Source of the DNA: a virus
Strand: one strand, 5' to 3'
DNA length: 20,649 nucleotides
IMG/VR virus record: IMGVR_UViG_3300009130_000172
Coordinates: 1-20,649 of that record
The number at the start of each line of letters is the position of its first letter. Within the stretch, counting starts at the first letter, position 1. Shown here piece after piece: positions 14,147 to 20,649 of the stretch. The position numbers were made by a program, and so were the translations under genes. The notes under the pieces were generated by a model. It did no database searches. It had not been told where the DNA came from and saw only the letters and a program-made list of their open reading frames with translations.

Positions 14147-15496
14147 ATGGCTAAGTTTAAGAGCCTTCGCGACTATCGCGAAGAAAGAGCAGAACTGATC
14201 GCCCAAAGCGAAGCGATCATCGAGAATGCAAAGCAGGAAGACCGCGAGTTGCTTGCTGATGAGCAGGCACAAATCGATGACATCATCGAGAAGCAGTTGC
14301 CCGTAAATCAGGCAAACATTGATCGCGGCGAGAACATCAATCGCATCCAGCAGGAGTCGGCAAAGGCTCGGATCGTATCCGGTGACATCATCGTACCCGG
14401 TGGATCTGACAAGAGTGCTGAACCATTCGCGAACATCCGCGTACCCTCAAGCGTTGCCATTCCCGCGAACCGAAAAGGTTTCAGGAACAACGCAAAAGCC
14501 GGTTACGTGTCTGGACTCTGGATCGCTGCATTGGTCGGTAACAAGTGGGCGAAAAACAAGCTTGCTGACGTTGCGCCTGATGTCAGCAACGCGATGAGCG
14601 AAGGAACAAATTCCGCCGGTGGATTTTTGGTTCCCGACCCACTTGCCGCTGAGATCCTGCGACTCGTCGAGTCCGCTGGTGTCTTCCGCCAGAACGCTCG
14701 CGTTGTTCCGATGTCGAGTGACACGCTCGCCGTGCCTCGTCGCACCGCTGGGCTGACCGTTTACTATCCAGCAGAGGGAGCAAGCATCACTGCCAGCGAT
14801 CTTACTTTTGCCAGTGCCTCCATCAGCGCAGTCAAGTATGCGACCATTTCTTTGATGAGCACTGAGCTTAACGAAGACTCAGTGATCAGCATGAGTGCGT
14901 TACTTGCCGAGGAAATCAGCTACGCCATCAGTGTCGCTGAAGATACCAATGGTTTCATTGGTGACGGTACGAGCACCTACGGCAGCATCACCGGTGTTGC
15001 AAGTGCCTTGGCCGCAGGGTCGAAGGTTCAAGCAGCAAGTGGAAAGGACACGGTTGCTGAGTTGGCTCTGGCCGATTATCACGCTGCCCAGGCCGCACAG
15101 TTGCAAGTTTCTGGCGCACAGAACAAATGGTTCTGCCACAGTTCTGTGTACTACAACTCCATGGCCCCGTTGATGACTGCTGCCGGTGGAAACACCGCAT
15201 CGGACATTGCCAACGGAACTCAGCCACGGTTCCTTGGCTCGCCAGTGGTCTTCACGCAGGTGCTTCCAGAATCCGATGCTGCTGCCGATTCCTTGGTCGC
15301 CTACTTCGGTGACCTCTCCATGGCAGCAACCATGGGATCTCGCCGGGAAGTCTCAGTGAAAGTGCTGAACGAACTGTATGCCGCATCGGACTCCATCGGA
15401 ATCCAGGCAACCAGTCGCTCAGGCATCACTGTGCATGAGGTTGGCAGTGCCAGTGCTGGCGGACCTCTGGTCGGCGTCCAGTTGGCAGCTAGCTAA
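14147..15496 (+). CDS. Major capsid protein, HK97 fold
   Basis: The protein has 449 residues. Residues 1-75 are a charged coiled coil (YREERAELIAQSEAIIENAK and on) equivalent to the HK97 delta domain that acts as scaffold and is removed by the protease. The mature part probably starts near residues 100-120. SEGTNSAGGFLVPDPLAAEI is the conserved N-arm/entry segment, followed by E-loop region residues (RRTAGLTVYYPAEGASI), a spine helix (LLAEEISYAISVAEDTNGFI) and domain-A segments (LGSPVVFTQVLP, FGDLSMA). It forms the icosahedral shell. Its start is preceded by a hairpin over the SD and a terminator-like structure. An HK97-type fold is confident; the cleavage site is not determined. Confidence 0.93.
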   Translation: MAKFKSLRDYREERAELIAQSEAIIENAKQEDRELLADEQAQIDDIIEKQLPVNQANIDRGENINRIQQESAKARIVSGDIIVPGGSDKSAEPFANIRVPSSVAIPANRKGFRNNAKAGYVSGLWIAALVGNKWAKNKLADVAPDVSNAMSEGTNSAGGFLVPDPLAAEILRLVESAGVFRQNARVVPMSSDTLAVPRRTAGLTVYYPAEGASITASDLTFASASISAVKYATISLMSTELNEDSVISMSALLAEEISYAISVAEDTNGFIGDGTSTYGSITGVASALAAGSKVQAASGKDTVAELALADYHAAQAAQLQVSGAQNKWFCHSSVYYNSMAPLMTAAGGNTASDIANGTQPRFLGSPVVFTQVLPESDAAADSLVAYFGDLSMAATMGSRREVSVKVLNELYAASDSIGIQATSRSGITVHEVGSASAGGPLVGVQLAAS

Positions 15497-15498
15497 CG

Positions 15499-15711
15499 AT
15501 GAAGGTCGTATTAAAAAAAGCGTGGCTGGGTTTTGCACCCGGTCACGCTTTCACGGAAATGAACGGTGGTCTTGCATCGACTCTAGTCGCCAGCGGATTT
15601 GCAGAATTCCATGCCAATAACGTACAGCCTAAATCGAACAGTCGGTCCCGCAAGCGAGCCAGTAAGTCTGGCCGAAGCAAAGGATCATCTGGAACTAAGC
15701 GCAAGCGATAG
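15499..15711 (+). CDS. Small basic-tailed protein after the capsid gene
   Basis: The protein has 70 residues, ATG 15499, two bases after the capsid stop. The first 40 residues (MKVVLKKAWLGFAPGHAFTE then VASGFAEF) match a small domain often found after capsid genes, of the form 'kVklLk.w.gyaPG......g.A..Li..G.Ae'. The C-terminus is a Lys/Arg/Ser-rich tail (SRSRKRASKSGRSKGSSGTK). The last 101 bases overlap the following connector gene in another frame. The function is unknown, likely a minor head or connector component. Confidence 0.6.
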   Translation: MKVVLKKAWLGFAPGHAFTEMNGGLASTLVASGFAEFHANNVQPKSNSRSRKRASKSGRSKGSSGTKRKR

Positions 15712-16189
15712 TACGCACGAAACCAAGTTAACGCGGTTTCTCCAAGCGGCTCGCGAGCGAGTAGAGGCAGACACGAACTACGCGATGATATCGCAGACGT
15801 ACACGCTGACGCTCGATGCGTTCCCAACGGACGCTATTGAGATCCCACTACGTCCGATGACAAGCGTGTCGAGTATCACCTACTTCGATGCTGACAACGC
15901 GGAGCAGACGCTCGCGACGAGCGTGTATGCAACTGATCTCGCCCGGCGAATCGTGCATCTGAAATATGATCAGGAATGGCCCGAGGTCATTGATGCTCGT
16001 AGTGCGGTGACCGTCACGTTCGCTGTTGGTTACAGCAGTGCGTCAGCGGTCCCTGACCTGTTCAAGCAATTGATTCTCGTCCAGGTCGCATTGATGTTTG
16101 AGGATCGGGGCGATCTGACGAAAAAGACTCACTGGGAAACCGCTTACGAGCGATTGCTGAATCCAGTCAAAAGGAGCAATTACCCGTGA
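15611..16189 (+). CDS. Head-tail connector protein (gp6-like)
   Basis: The protein has 192 residues from ATG 15611. EPVSLAEAKDHLEL, the helix RFLQAARERVEADTNYAMISQTYTLTLDAFP, LRPMTSVSSITYFDADN and the C-terminal PDLFKQLILVQVALMFE follow the consensus of the phage head-tail connector / phi-HK97 gp6 family ('ePvtlaeaK.hLrv...AaRe.vE..t...l..q.w...ld.fp....l.lPP..sV.si.y.d'). It joins the portal to the tail, forming the first neck ring. It overlaps the preceding small gene by 101 bases, and its stop overlaps the next GTG. Confidence 0.87.
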   Translation: MPITYSLNRTVGPASEPVSLAEAKDHLELSASDSTHETKLTRFLQAARERVEADTNYAMISQTYTLTLDAFPTDAIEIPLRPMTSVSSITYFDADNAEQTLATSVYATDLARRIVHLKYDQEWPEVIDARSAVTVTFAVGYSSASAVPDLFKQLILVQVALMFEDRGDLTKKTHWETAYERLLNPVKRSNYP

Positions 16190-16530
16190 GGCGAGCAGGA
16201 GCAGCAAGGCATCGTGCTGACTTTCAGCAGCATGATGGAACTCAGGACGGTCACGGGACTCCGACCTACACCACTGCTGGTGATTGGGATACGGTCGTTT
16301 CCGCTTGGCCTTGCGAGTTGCTGACAACCAATGGTGCTGAGTCGCTGCGAGGGCAACAGGTTCAGCCGACCACAACTCATGTGCTCTTAGGTGAGTATCA
16401 CGGGGCAAAGACGGTGACCCCTGACATGCGAGCGGTCATCGATAGCGTGACCTACGCGGTCGTTGCTTCGTTCGACCCGATGGGTAACTCGCGAGAGATC
16501 CGTATCGAATTGAAAAGGGATGCGGAATGA
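16186..16530 (+). CDS. Head-tail joining / head completion protein
   Basis: The protein has 114 residues, GTG 16186 in a GTGA overlap. After a basic start it shows the gp16/gpFII-like pattern: WDTVVSAWPCELLTTNGAESLRGQQVQPTTTHVLLGEY, then VTPDMRAVIDSVTYAVVASFDPMGNSREIRIEL. This is the usual sequence of head closure adaptors of the SPP1 gp16/HK97 gp7 group. It lies between the connector and gp10-like genes, as expected. It forms the second neck ring. Residues 9-30 are polar and disordered-looking. Confidence 0.82.
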   Translation: MRRAGAARHRADFQQHDGTQDGHGTPTYTTAGDWDTVVSAWPCELLTTNGAESLRGQQVQPTTTHVLLGEYHGAKTVTPDMRAVIDSVTYAVVASFDPMGNSREIRIELKRDAE

Positions 16531-17000
16531 GTATGAGGGGAGGGACATCGCGAGTGCAGGTAACCGACAAGGGCATGCAGAATTTCCTTGCAAAGTTTCC
16601 ATTTGAATTACGCGAGCGAATGCTAAAGCGAGCACTCGCAAAAGCTGCCCGCATCATGGCTCGCCAGGCGAGAATTGAGGCAAAGCGAAAGAAGCCTGGT
16701 TGGGGTCAACCGAGAGGTGGACGAGGTCGAGAGGAGCCGTTGAACCGAAGCATCCGCAGCAAAGCGTTGCCGACAAAGGGAACGCGGATAATTCACAGGA
16801 CAAAAACGACTGGCAAGGCCAATGTCCACGCGGTCGCTGCGGAGTACGGTCATAAAAAGGACGGTTGGGCAAAGGGGGCCGAGGGCAGGGTTCCAGAGAA
16901 AAGATTCTGGCGACCCGCGATAGACGAAACACTTGACGCTCAACATGCGGCGATCATGAAGTCGCTGCGAACCGACCTGAAAAACATCGCGAAGTTTTGA
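16527..17000 (+). CDS. Neck/tail completion protein, HK97 gp10-like
   Basis: The protein has 157 residues, ATG 16527 in an ATGA overlap. VTDKGMQNFLAKFPFELRERMLKRALAKAARIMARQARIEA matches the gp10-like family entry ('l.....kl.kal..al..a...v...ak...p'). A basic disordered loop follows, then ANVHAVAAEYGHKKDG, the 'y..f.EyGt' segment, and PEKRFWRPAIDET, the 'a.PFmrpA.d' segment, in degenerate form. This protein sits in the neck between head closure and tail terminator. The order of genes supports the call. Confidence 0.82.
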   Translation: MSMRGGTSRVQVTDKGMQNFLAKFPFELRERMLKRALAKAARIMARQARIEAKRKKPGWGQPRGGRGREEPLNRSIRSKALPTKGTRIIHRTKTTGKANVHAVAAEYGHKKDGWAKGAEGRVPEKRFWRPAIDETLDAQHAAIMKSLRTDLKNIAKF

Positions 17001-17422
17001 TGCCCGACATAAGTGCAACAATTCGATCAATCACGGTTGCCGACAGTGCAGTTGCAGCACTGGTAGGAACACGCATGTATTCGGATGTGATCCCGCAGAA
17101 ATGCACGATGCCAGCGATTTTGTACGCGGTCGTAGACACGGTCGCTAATGAGCACCTGTCAGGGATCGCGGATGTATCGCGTGCAAGAATTCAGATCGAT
17201 TGCTTTGCAAAAACACGATCACAAGCCAACTCGCTTGGAGACGCTGTGAGGTTAGCGTTGGAGAAGCAGAATCGTGGCGACAACGATGGTCAGTTCATTA
17301 ACGAAATCAACCTGGTCGGAGGCGAAGAGTTCGCTTTCGATCAGGCTGAATCGGGAACCGACCAACGCCGCTACATCACAACGCTCGACTTTTACGTTTT
17401 CTACCGGACAACTACGTCCTAA
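17000..17422 (+). CDS. Tail terminator protein
   Basis: The protein has 140 residues, ATG 17000 in a TGATG overlap. ISATIRSITVADSAVAALVGTRMYSDVIPQ, MPAILYAVVDTVANEHLSG, SRARIQIDCFAKTRSQANSLGDAVRLAL and the C-terminal ITTLDFYVFYRTT follow the DUF3168/lambda gpU-like fold. The protein caps the finished tail tube and fits it to the neck. It is followed after 15 bases by the tail tube gene, the normal order. Confidence 0.87.
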   Translation: MPDISATIRSITVADSAVAALVGTRMYSDVIPQKCTMPAILYAVVDTVANEHLSGIADVSRARIQIDCFAKTRSQANSLGDAVRLALEKQNRGDNDGQFINEINLVGGEEFAFDQAESGTDQRRYITTLDFYVFYRTTTS

Positions 17423-17437
17423 CTTTGGAGTTTAAAA

Positions 17438-17854
17438 ATGGCCGACACTGGACAAGGCGCAACCTTGACGCTTGCGACGACTGGGAGCGTGGGAACCATC
17501 CGTTCCCTCACGCTACCTGACATCACAATTGACACGCTTGAAGACAGCAACCTCAGTACCACTGGATTCAAGACTTACGTCAAAACGGATCTCGCGGAAC
17601 CGGGAACCATCCAAGCTGAAATTCTTTGGGATGCGACCAGCAACTCTTTGCCTACCTTGGGAACCCCCGAAACGGTGACTGTCACGTTCCCGATTCATAC
17701 GTCTGGCAACACCACCAATGCCACGTTTGCTGGCACGGGTTTCATCAGCGGGATCAAAATGCCCGACATGCAAATTGGCGAATTACAAGTCGCCACTTTG
17801 ACGATTCAGTTGGATGGCAAAACAGATCCTGCCTTCACCGCAGAAGCATCATGA
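17438..17854 (+). CDS. Major tail tube protein
   Basis: The protein has 138 residues, ATG 17438 behind GGAG. It is a small all-beta protein, Thr/Gly-rich (TGQGATLTLATTGSVGTIRS, LPDITIDTLEDSNLSTTGF, KTYVKTDLAEPGTIQAEILW, FAGTGFISGIKMPDMQIGEL), the typical tube fold of siphoviral tails (gpV-like). Hexamers stack to form the tail tube. The gene is followed by an ATGA-coupled acidic tail gene containing a strong hairpin, then the chaperone and tape measure. Confidence 0.87.
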   Translation: MADTGQGATLTLATTGSVGTIRSLTLPDITIDTLEDSNLSTTGFKTYVKTDLAEPGTIQAEILWDATSNSLPTLGTPETVTVTFPIHTSGNTTNATFAGTGFISGIKMPDMQIGELQVATLTIQLDGKTDPAFTAEAS

Positions 17855-18177
17855 CCCTGAAGGTGACAGTAGAGCCGTTCATCGGTAACAGCGTGCTAAA
17901 AAACCCTGACGGGTCAAATAAACCCGTCAGGTTTGATCAGTATCGCGTGCGGGTGGACGGCATGCATGCCGGGTTCATTGGGTTTGCACCGGGAAGCAAA
18001 TTGATGCTTACCCTTCGGTTCTCGCCTATCGAGATCGATGAGATTGAAAAACAGGTTGCTGGTTTGGTCGGTAGCGAAAACCAGCAGAGTGTTACCGTAC
18101 CGGACGTTCCGGCAGAACTTTTGAATCCTGACAGTGAGGACTGGGATGACGACGACGAAGACGACTTTGACCCGTGA
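17851..18177 (+). CDS. Small acidic-tailed tail protein of unknown function
   Basis: The protein has 108 residues, ATG 17851 in an ATGA overlap; the frame extends farther upstream but only through the tube gene. It is a beta-rich protein (YRVRVDGMHAGFIGFAPGSK) with a helix (IEIDEIEKQVAGLV) and a very acidic end (DWDDDDEDDFDP). I do not recognise a family. It lies between tube and chaperone, where small tail proteins are common. Codons 19-27 form a perfect 10-bp stem. Its last 32 bases overlap the next gene. Confidence 0.68.
   Translation: MTLKVTVEPFIGNSVLKNPDGSNKPVRFDQYRVRVDGMHAGFIGFAPGSKLMLTLRFSPIEIDEIEKQVAGLVGSENQQSVTVPDVPAELLNPDSEDWDDDDEDDFDP
17905..17931 (+). other. Perfect 10-bp intragenic hairpin after the tail tube gene
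   Basis: CCTGACGGGT (17905-17914) is the exact reverse complement of ACCCGTCAGG (17922-17931), with a seven-base loop CAAATAA. It lies about 50 bases after the tail tube stop, inside the next coding region. The bases after it (TTTGATC) are only weakly T-rich. Confidence 0.85.
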
Positions 18178-18517
18178 GGCAGTATTCGATAAGGCGAAAC
18201 CTCGCTACGAGGTAGTCCAGGTCGAAGGCTGGGGAACGGTTGGAATAAAGTCAATCAGTGAAGTGCAGCGATCACGCAGAGCGTCAAGATTCTGGGATCA
18301 AGACGGTGAACTCAACGAGGATGCGGCCACGATGCGCCGCGTCCATTCGATCATTGATCAGGTGATGGTCGATGAGAAAACACCGATGTTTTCAGAGTCT
18401 GACGCCAAGCAAATAGGCGAGCTTGATCCAATCATGCTCGATCAGTTGTACGTTGCAATCATGAACTTCAACTCGACAGAGGAAGACGCTGGAAAAAAGG
18501 ACGAATCGAGCGACTGA
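18146..18517 (+). CDS. Tail assembly chaperone, short (0-frame) product
   Basis: The protein has 123 residues, ATG 18146 with AGGA at 18137-18140; GTG 18134 is an alternative. The sequence begins MTTTKTTLTREAVFDKAKPR YEVVQVEGWG and has a helical core (LNEDAATMRRVHSIIDQVMVDE, DAKQIGELDPIMLDQLYVAI). The position between tube and tape measure genes, small acidic helical character and a slippery site near its end identify it as the lambda gpG-equivalent. Such chaperones bind tape measure and tube proteins during tail assembly and are not in the virion. It ends at TGA 18515-18517, which lies inside the predicted stimulatory stem. Confidence 0.82.
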   Translation: MTTTKTTLTREAVFDKAKPRYEVVQVEGWGTVGIKSISEVQRSRRASRFWDQDGELNEDAATMRRVHSIIDQVMVDEKTPMFSESDAKQIGELDPIMLDQLYVAIMNFNSTEEDAGKKDESSD

Positions 18518-18738
18518 AAAAAGAATTCAGTCGCAACGGCAGACTGAAATTCGTTTTCGGTTTGTGCAAGGAATTATGCATCGACGATCCGATCAGTTGG
18601 TTCAATGCGGCACCACCGAAAGTGGTGGATTCATGGATCGCGTATGAGTCGGTGCTCGCAGACGAACGAACGGCGACAAATGATGAAAGCGTTTCACCCG
18701 CAAAGGCACTTGAGCAGTTGAGCGAAAAATATGGCTAG
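18146..18738 (+). CDS. Tail assembly chaperone, -1 frameshift product (gpGT-like)
   Basis: Ribosomes slipping back one base on A AAA AAG (18493-18499) would read 118 residues in frame 0 and then 79 more in the -1 frame, from GGA 18499 to TAG 18736-18738, giving about 197 residues. The extension (RIERLKKEFSRNGRLKFVFG, LCKELCIDDPISWFNAAPPK, VVDSWIAYESV, ending ALEQLSEKYG) has the 'W....p.....W.Ay' pattern of T-domain chaperones that recruit the tail tube protein. It has no early start codon of its own, so it would be missed by standard calling. Its stop overlaps the tape measure ATG at 18731 by 8 bases. This is the conserved GGT organisation of long-tailed phages. Confidence 0.85.
18493..18534 (+). 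promoter_or_regulatory. Programmed -1 ribosomal frameshift signal
   Basis: The slippery heptamer A_AAA_AAG (18493-18499) is in the correct phase (GGA AAA AAG). After a ten-base spacer a perfect 9-bp stem follows: GCGACTGAA (18510-18518) and TTCAGTCGC (18526-18534) around loop AAAAGAA. The same heptamer is used in E. coli dnaX. Confidence 0.87.
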
Positions 18739-20649
18739 CGGAAAAATTGGATCGCTCGTTTACGATGTGATTGCTGATACGAGAAAGTTCACAGAAGGAC
18801 TTGTGCCAGCAAAAAAGGAGATAACAGCATTCAACAGAATGCTGTTAAATACGCGAACGCCGCTTGAGGCAATGCAACTTGACTTGGAAGGGATCGGAAG
18901 AGTTGCAAAGTCTGGCCTACAACCGATCAGTGCTATGACGAGGTCGGTGGCGCAGTTAGCGGTAGAAACAAAAGGGGGTGGTGTTGCCGCTAGAGAATAT
19001 GTCGCTGCGTTGCGTAGGGAACTGTCGGCAATTGAAGATGTAGTGGTGGCAAATCGCAGCATGACTGAATCGCAGCGCACGCAGATGCAACTTTTAAGGA
19101 CTCTCGCAAACGAAACAGAAGAAGAGGTAAATGCCGCGAGGGATGCACAGGCGGCAAGCCTGAAAAACAAACGCGCAAAAGAAAGGGAAACCGCTGCCCT
19201 GAGAGAGCAAAGAAAGGAACGCGAGCGGATCAATGCTCTAGAGAAGTCAGCAAGGTCCGCGAGGCACTCAAGGGTTATGGGAGCGGTCCCTGTAGATGAG
19301 CAGGAGCGACTTAAACGATTACTTCGGGAAACAAACAAGGAGTACAACCGGGGGCAAATCAGCACCAAAAACTACAAAGCAGCGGTCGCAAACCTGAAGC
19401 GACAACTACATGAACTTTCACCAGCGTTTGCAGCAGAGAAGCAAGCAGCCGCTGCCTCTGATGCAAGAATGCAGAGACTCAATGCAACATATCGGTCACT
19501 GATTACACCACAACAAAGGGTGCAACAGGAGATCAAAGAACTTGGTATAGAGTTTAGAGCAGGCAACATAACCGCTGAAATGCATACTGCCCTACTTACG
19601 CATTTAACAAATAAGTATAGGTCATTGTCGCCTGCGGTAATCGAGGCAGACGCGAGACTAAAGCGGGTGCAGTCAACTATTGCAAGGTCGGTTCCTGCAA
19701 GCGACAGATTACAAAAGGAAATGCGGGAACTGCACCTTGAGTACAAGAGAGGAACAGTAACAGCGACACAGTATCGCCAGGCTTTATTGCTTCTCAGAAA
19801 AGAGATGACCGCTCTTACACCCCGCGTTGACGAAGCTGGTAAGAAAACGTCAGGATTCGGTAGCCAGTTAATGGCAATCGGTAAACACATCGGTTTCATC
19901 ACTGCTGGTTACGCTGCATTGCGTCAAGTCAAGTTGGCGATTGGTGACGCACTTGAACTTGAGCGATCTCAAGTGCAGTTCCAAGTGTTCACGGGAAGCG
20001 TGAAAGAGTCGAAGCGATTGATTGCTGACCTTCGCGATTTTGCAGCACGAACGCCGCTGACATTCAAAGGCTCCCAGCAGGCAGTCAAGACCCTGATGCT
20101 ATATGGGGTCACGTCAGAGGATGTGATGAAGCGACTCAAGCAACTTGGTGATGTATCAGGCGGATCGCTTGAATCGCTGCAACGACTGTCGCTTGCATTT
20201 GGTCAAATTAGTGCAAACACCAGATTACAGGGACAGGAACTCAGGCAACTCATTGAGGCAGGATTCAATCCTCTCCAAGTGATTTCAGAGAAGACCGGCG
20301 AGAGTATGTCATCACTAAGGCAGCGAATGGCAGCCGGTGCTGTCAGTGCTCAGGAGGTTGCAGATGCGTTGGAAGCGGCAACCACTGAGGGTGGGCGATT
20401 CAACGACATGCTCAAGACGATTGGCGAAGACACTGCGTTTGGCAAAGTACAGATCCTGAAAGGCGAGATAGAAAAACTGCGAGCAGACATAGCAGCAGGA
20501 ACAGCAGAAAACCTTGGTGGTGCTGCTGAAGTTACAACCAAGGGGATACAAGAGTTTCGCAGTGCAGCAAAGTCTGTTGCTGAGTCAACTACTGAGTCTC
20601 AGCAGAGCATGCTCGCATGGGGAACGACTGCCGCGTTGGTCTACAACCC
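18731..20649 (+). CDS. Tape measure protein, 3' truncated by window edge
   Basis: The frame from ATG 18731 is open for 639 codons to the window end, so the C-terminus is missing. Start MASGKIGSLVYDVIADTRKF is the usual 'G.l.y.l..d...f..gl..a' tape measure entry. Residues 120-175 are coiled coil. Three repeats of 63-70 residues follow (about 190-369). From about 397 the conserved segment LQFQVFTGSVKESKRLIADL, then FAARTPLTFKGSQQAVKTLM, NTRLQGQELRQLIEAGFNPL and AQEVADALEAATTEGGRF is the canonical tape measure core. It sets tail length and helps DNA ejection. The start overlaps the frameshifted chaperone stop by 8 bases and lacks a strong SD, so coupling is likely. Confidence 0.92.
   Translation, partial: MASGKIGSLVYDVIADTRKFTEGLVPAKKEITAFNRMLLNTRTPLEAMQLDLEGIGRVAKSGLQPISAMTRSVAQLAVETKGGGVAAREYVAALRRELSAIEDVVVANRSMTESQRTQMQLLRTLANETEEEVNAARDAQAASLKNKRAKERETAALREQRKERERINALEKSARSARHSRVMGAVPVDEQERLKRLLRETNKEYNRGQISTKNYKAAVANLKRQLHELSPAFAAEKQAAAASDARMQRLNATYRSLITPQQRVQQEIKELGIEFRAGNITAEMHTALLTHLTNKYRSLSPAVIEADARLKRVQSTIARSVPASDRLQKEMRELHLEYKRGTVTATQYRQALLLLRKEMTALTPRVDEAGKKTSGFGSQLMAIGKHIGFITAGYAALRQVKLAIGDALELERSQVQFQVFTGSVKESKRLIADLRDFAARTPLTFKGSQQAVKTLMLYGVTSEDVMKRLKQLGDVSGGSLESLQRLSLAFGQISANTRLQGQELRQLIEAGFNPLQVISEKTGESMSSLRQRMAAGAVSAQEVADALEAATTEGGRFNDMLKTIGEDTAFGKVQILKGEIEKLRADIAAGTAENLGGAAEVTTKGIQEFRSAAKSVAESTTESQQSMLAWGTTAALVYN
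19295..19837 (+). repeat. Three 63-70-residue repeats in the tape measure protein
   Basis: Each repeat has a helix, then 'eY.rG.it...y..al..l...l..LsP', then a polar link. The turn glycines are at residues 208, 278 and 341 and the S/T-P pairs at 230, 300 and 363 (spacings 70 and 63). The DNA repeats are diverged, so the duplication is old. Confidence 0.75.

Noticed and set aside
18760-19368. 202-codon open frame on the - strand
   Set aside because: It is antisense to the tape measure gene, which has a clear protein family match. The product is Ser/Ala/Leu-rich as expected for an antisense shadow.
19372-19902. 176-codon open frame on the - strand
   Set aside because: Same reason: it lies opposite the tape measure repeats and has no recognisable domain or RBS.

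Overview
The window is one continuous late and accessory region of a tailed double-stranded DNA phage or prophage with an HK97-type head and a long-tail (siphovirus) assembly module. Every supportable gene lies on the + strand. Genes are packed tightly, with ATGA, GTGA, TTGA, TGATG or TAATG stop/start overlaps that suggest translational coupling. The host is not identifiable with certainty. Codon use looks mid-GC, starts include TTG and GTG, and Shine-Dalgarno (SD) sequences are common. The protein repertoire (papain-like peptidase, short HK97-style cassette, beta-helix fibre) reminds me of phages of Planctomycetota or related marine bacteria, but this is a low-confidence impression. No integrase, repressor, tRNA or CRISPR array is visible.

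Layout. (1) 1-2665, replication and accessory genes: a 5'-truncated replisome-organiser-like protein with repeat-rich linker, a possible helicase-loader-like protein, a RusA-like resolvase overlapping it by 149 bp, a coiled-coil protein, two small unknowns separated by a 57-bp direct duplication, and an excisionase/MerR-type helix-turn-helix protein. (2) 2718-3742: a metallophosphoesterase and a small HExxH metallopeptidase. (3) 3792-6143: small membrane proteins surrounding a papain-family (C1) cysteine peptidase, plausibly the lysis cassette. (4) 6140-9107: an unknown protein, a right-handed beta-helix protein and a fibre-like protein. (5) 9107-13965: HNH nuclease, small and large terminase, portal and ClpP-like prohead protease. 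(6) 13966-14146: a structured non-coding leader. (7) 14147-18177: major capsid, head-tail connectors, tail terminator, tail tube and an acidic tail protein. (8) 18146-20649: tail assembly chaperone with a -1 frameshift extension, then a tape measure gene that runs off the window.

How the genes fit together. The HNH protein and terminase package DNA through the portal into a capsid matured by the ClpP-like protease. The connector proteins close the head, and the tube, chaperones and tape measure build the tail. The beta-helix and fibre proteins probably contact the host, and the membrane/peptidase cassette probably releases progeny.

Most notable features: a textbook but unannotated programmed -1 frameshift (A_AAA_AAG plus a perfect 9-bp stem) joining the tail chaperone to an ATG-less 79-residue extension; a gene cassette flanked by 57-bp direct repeats; a nested RNA structure plus a ribosome-binding-site-masking hairpin ahead of the major capsid gene; and a papain-like enzyme in the position of an endolysin.
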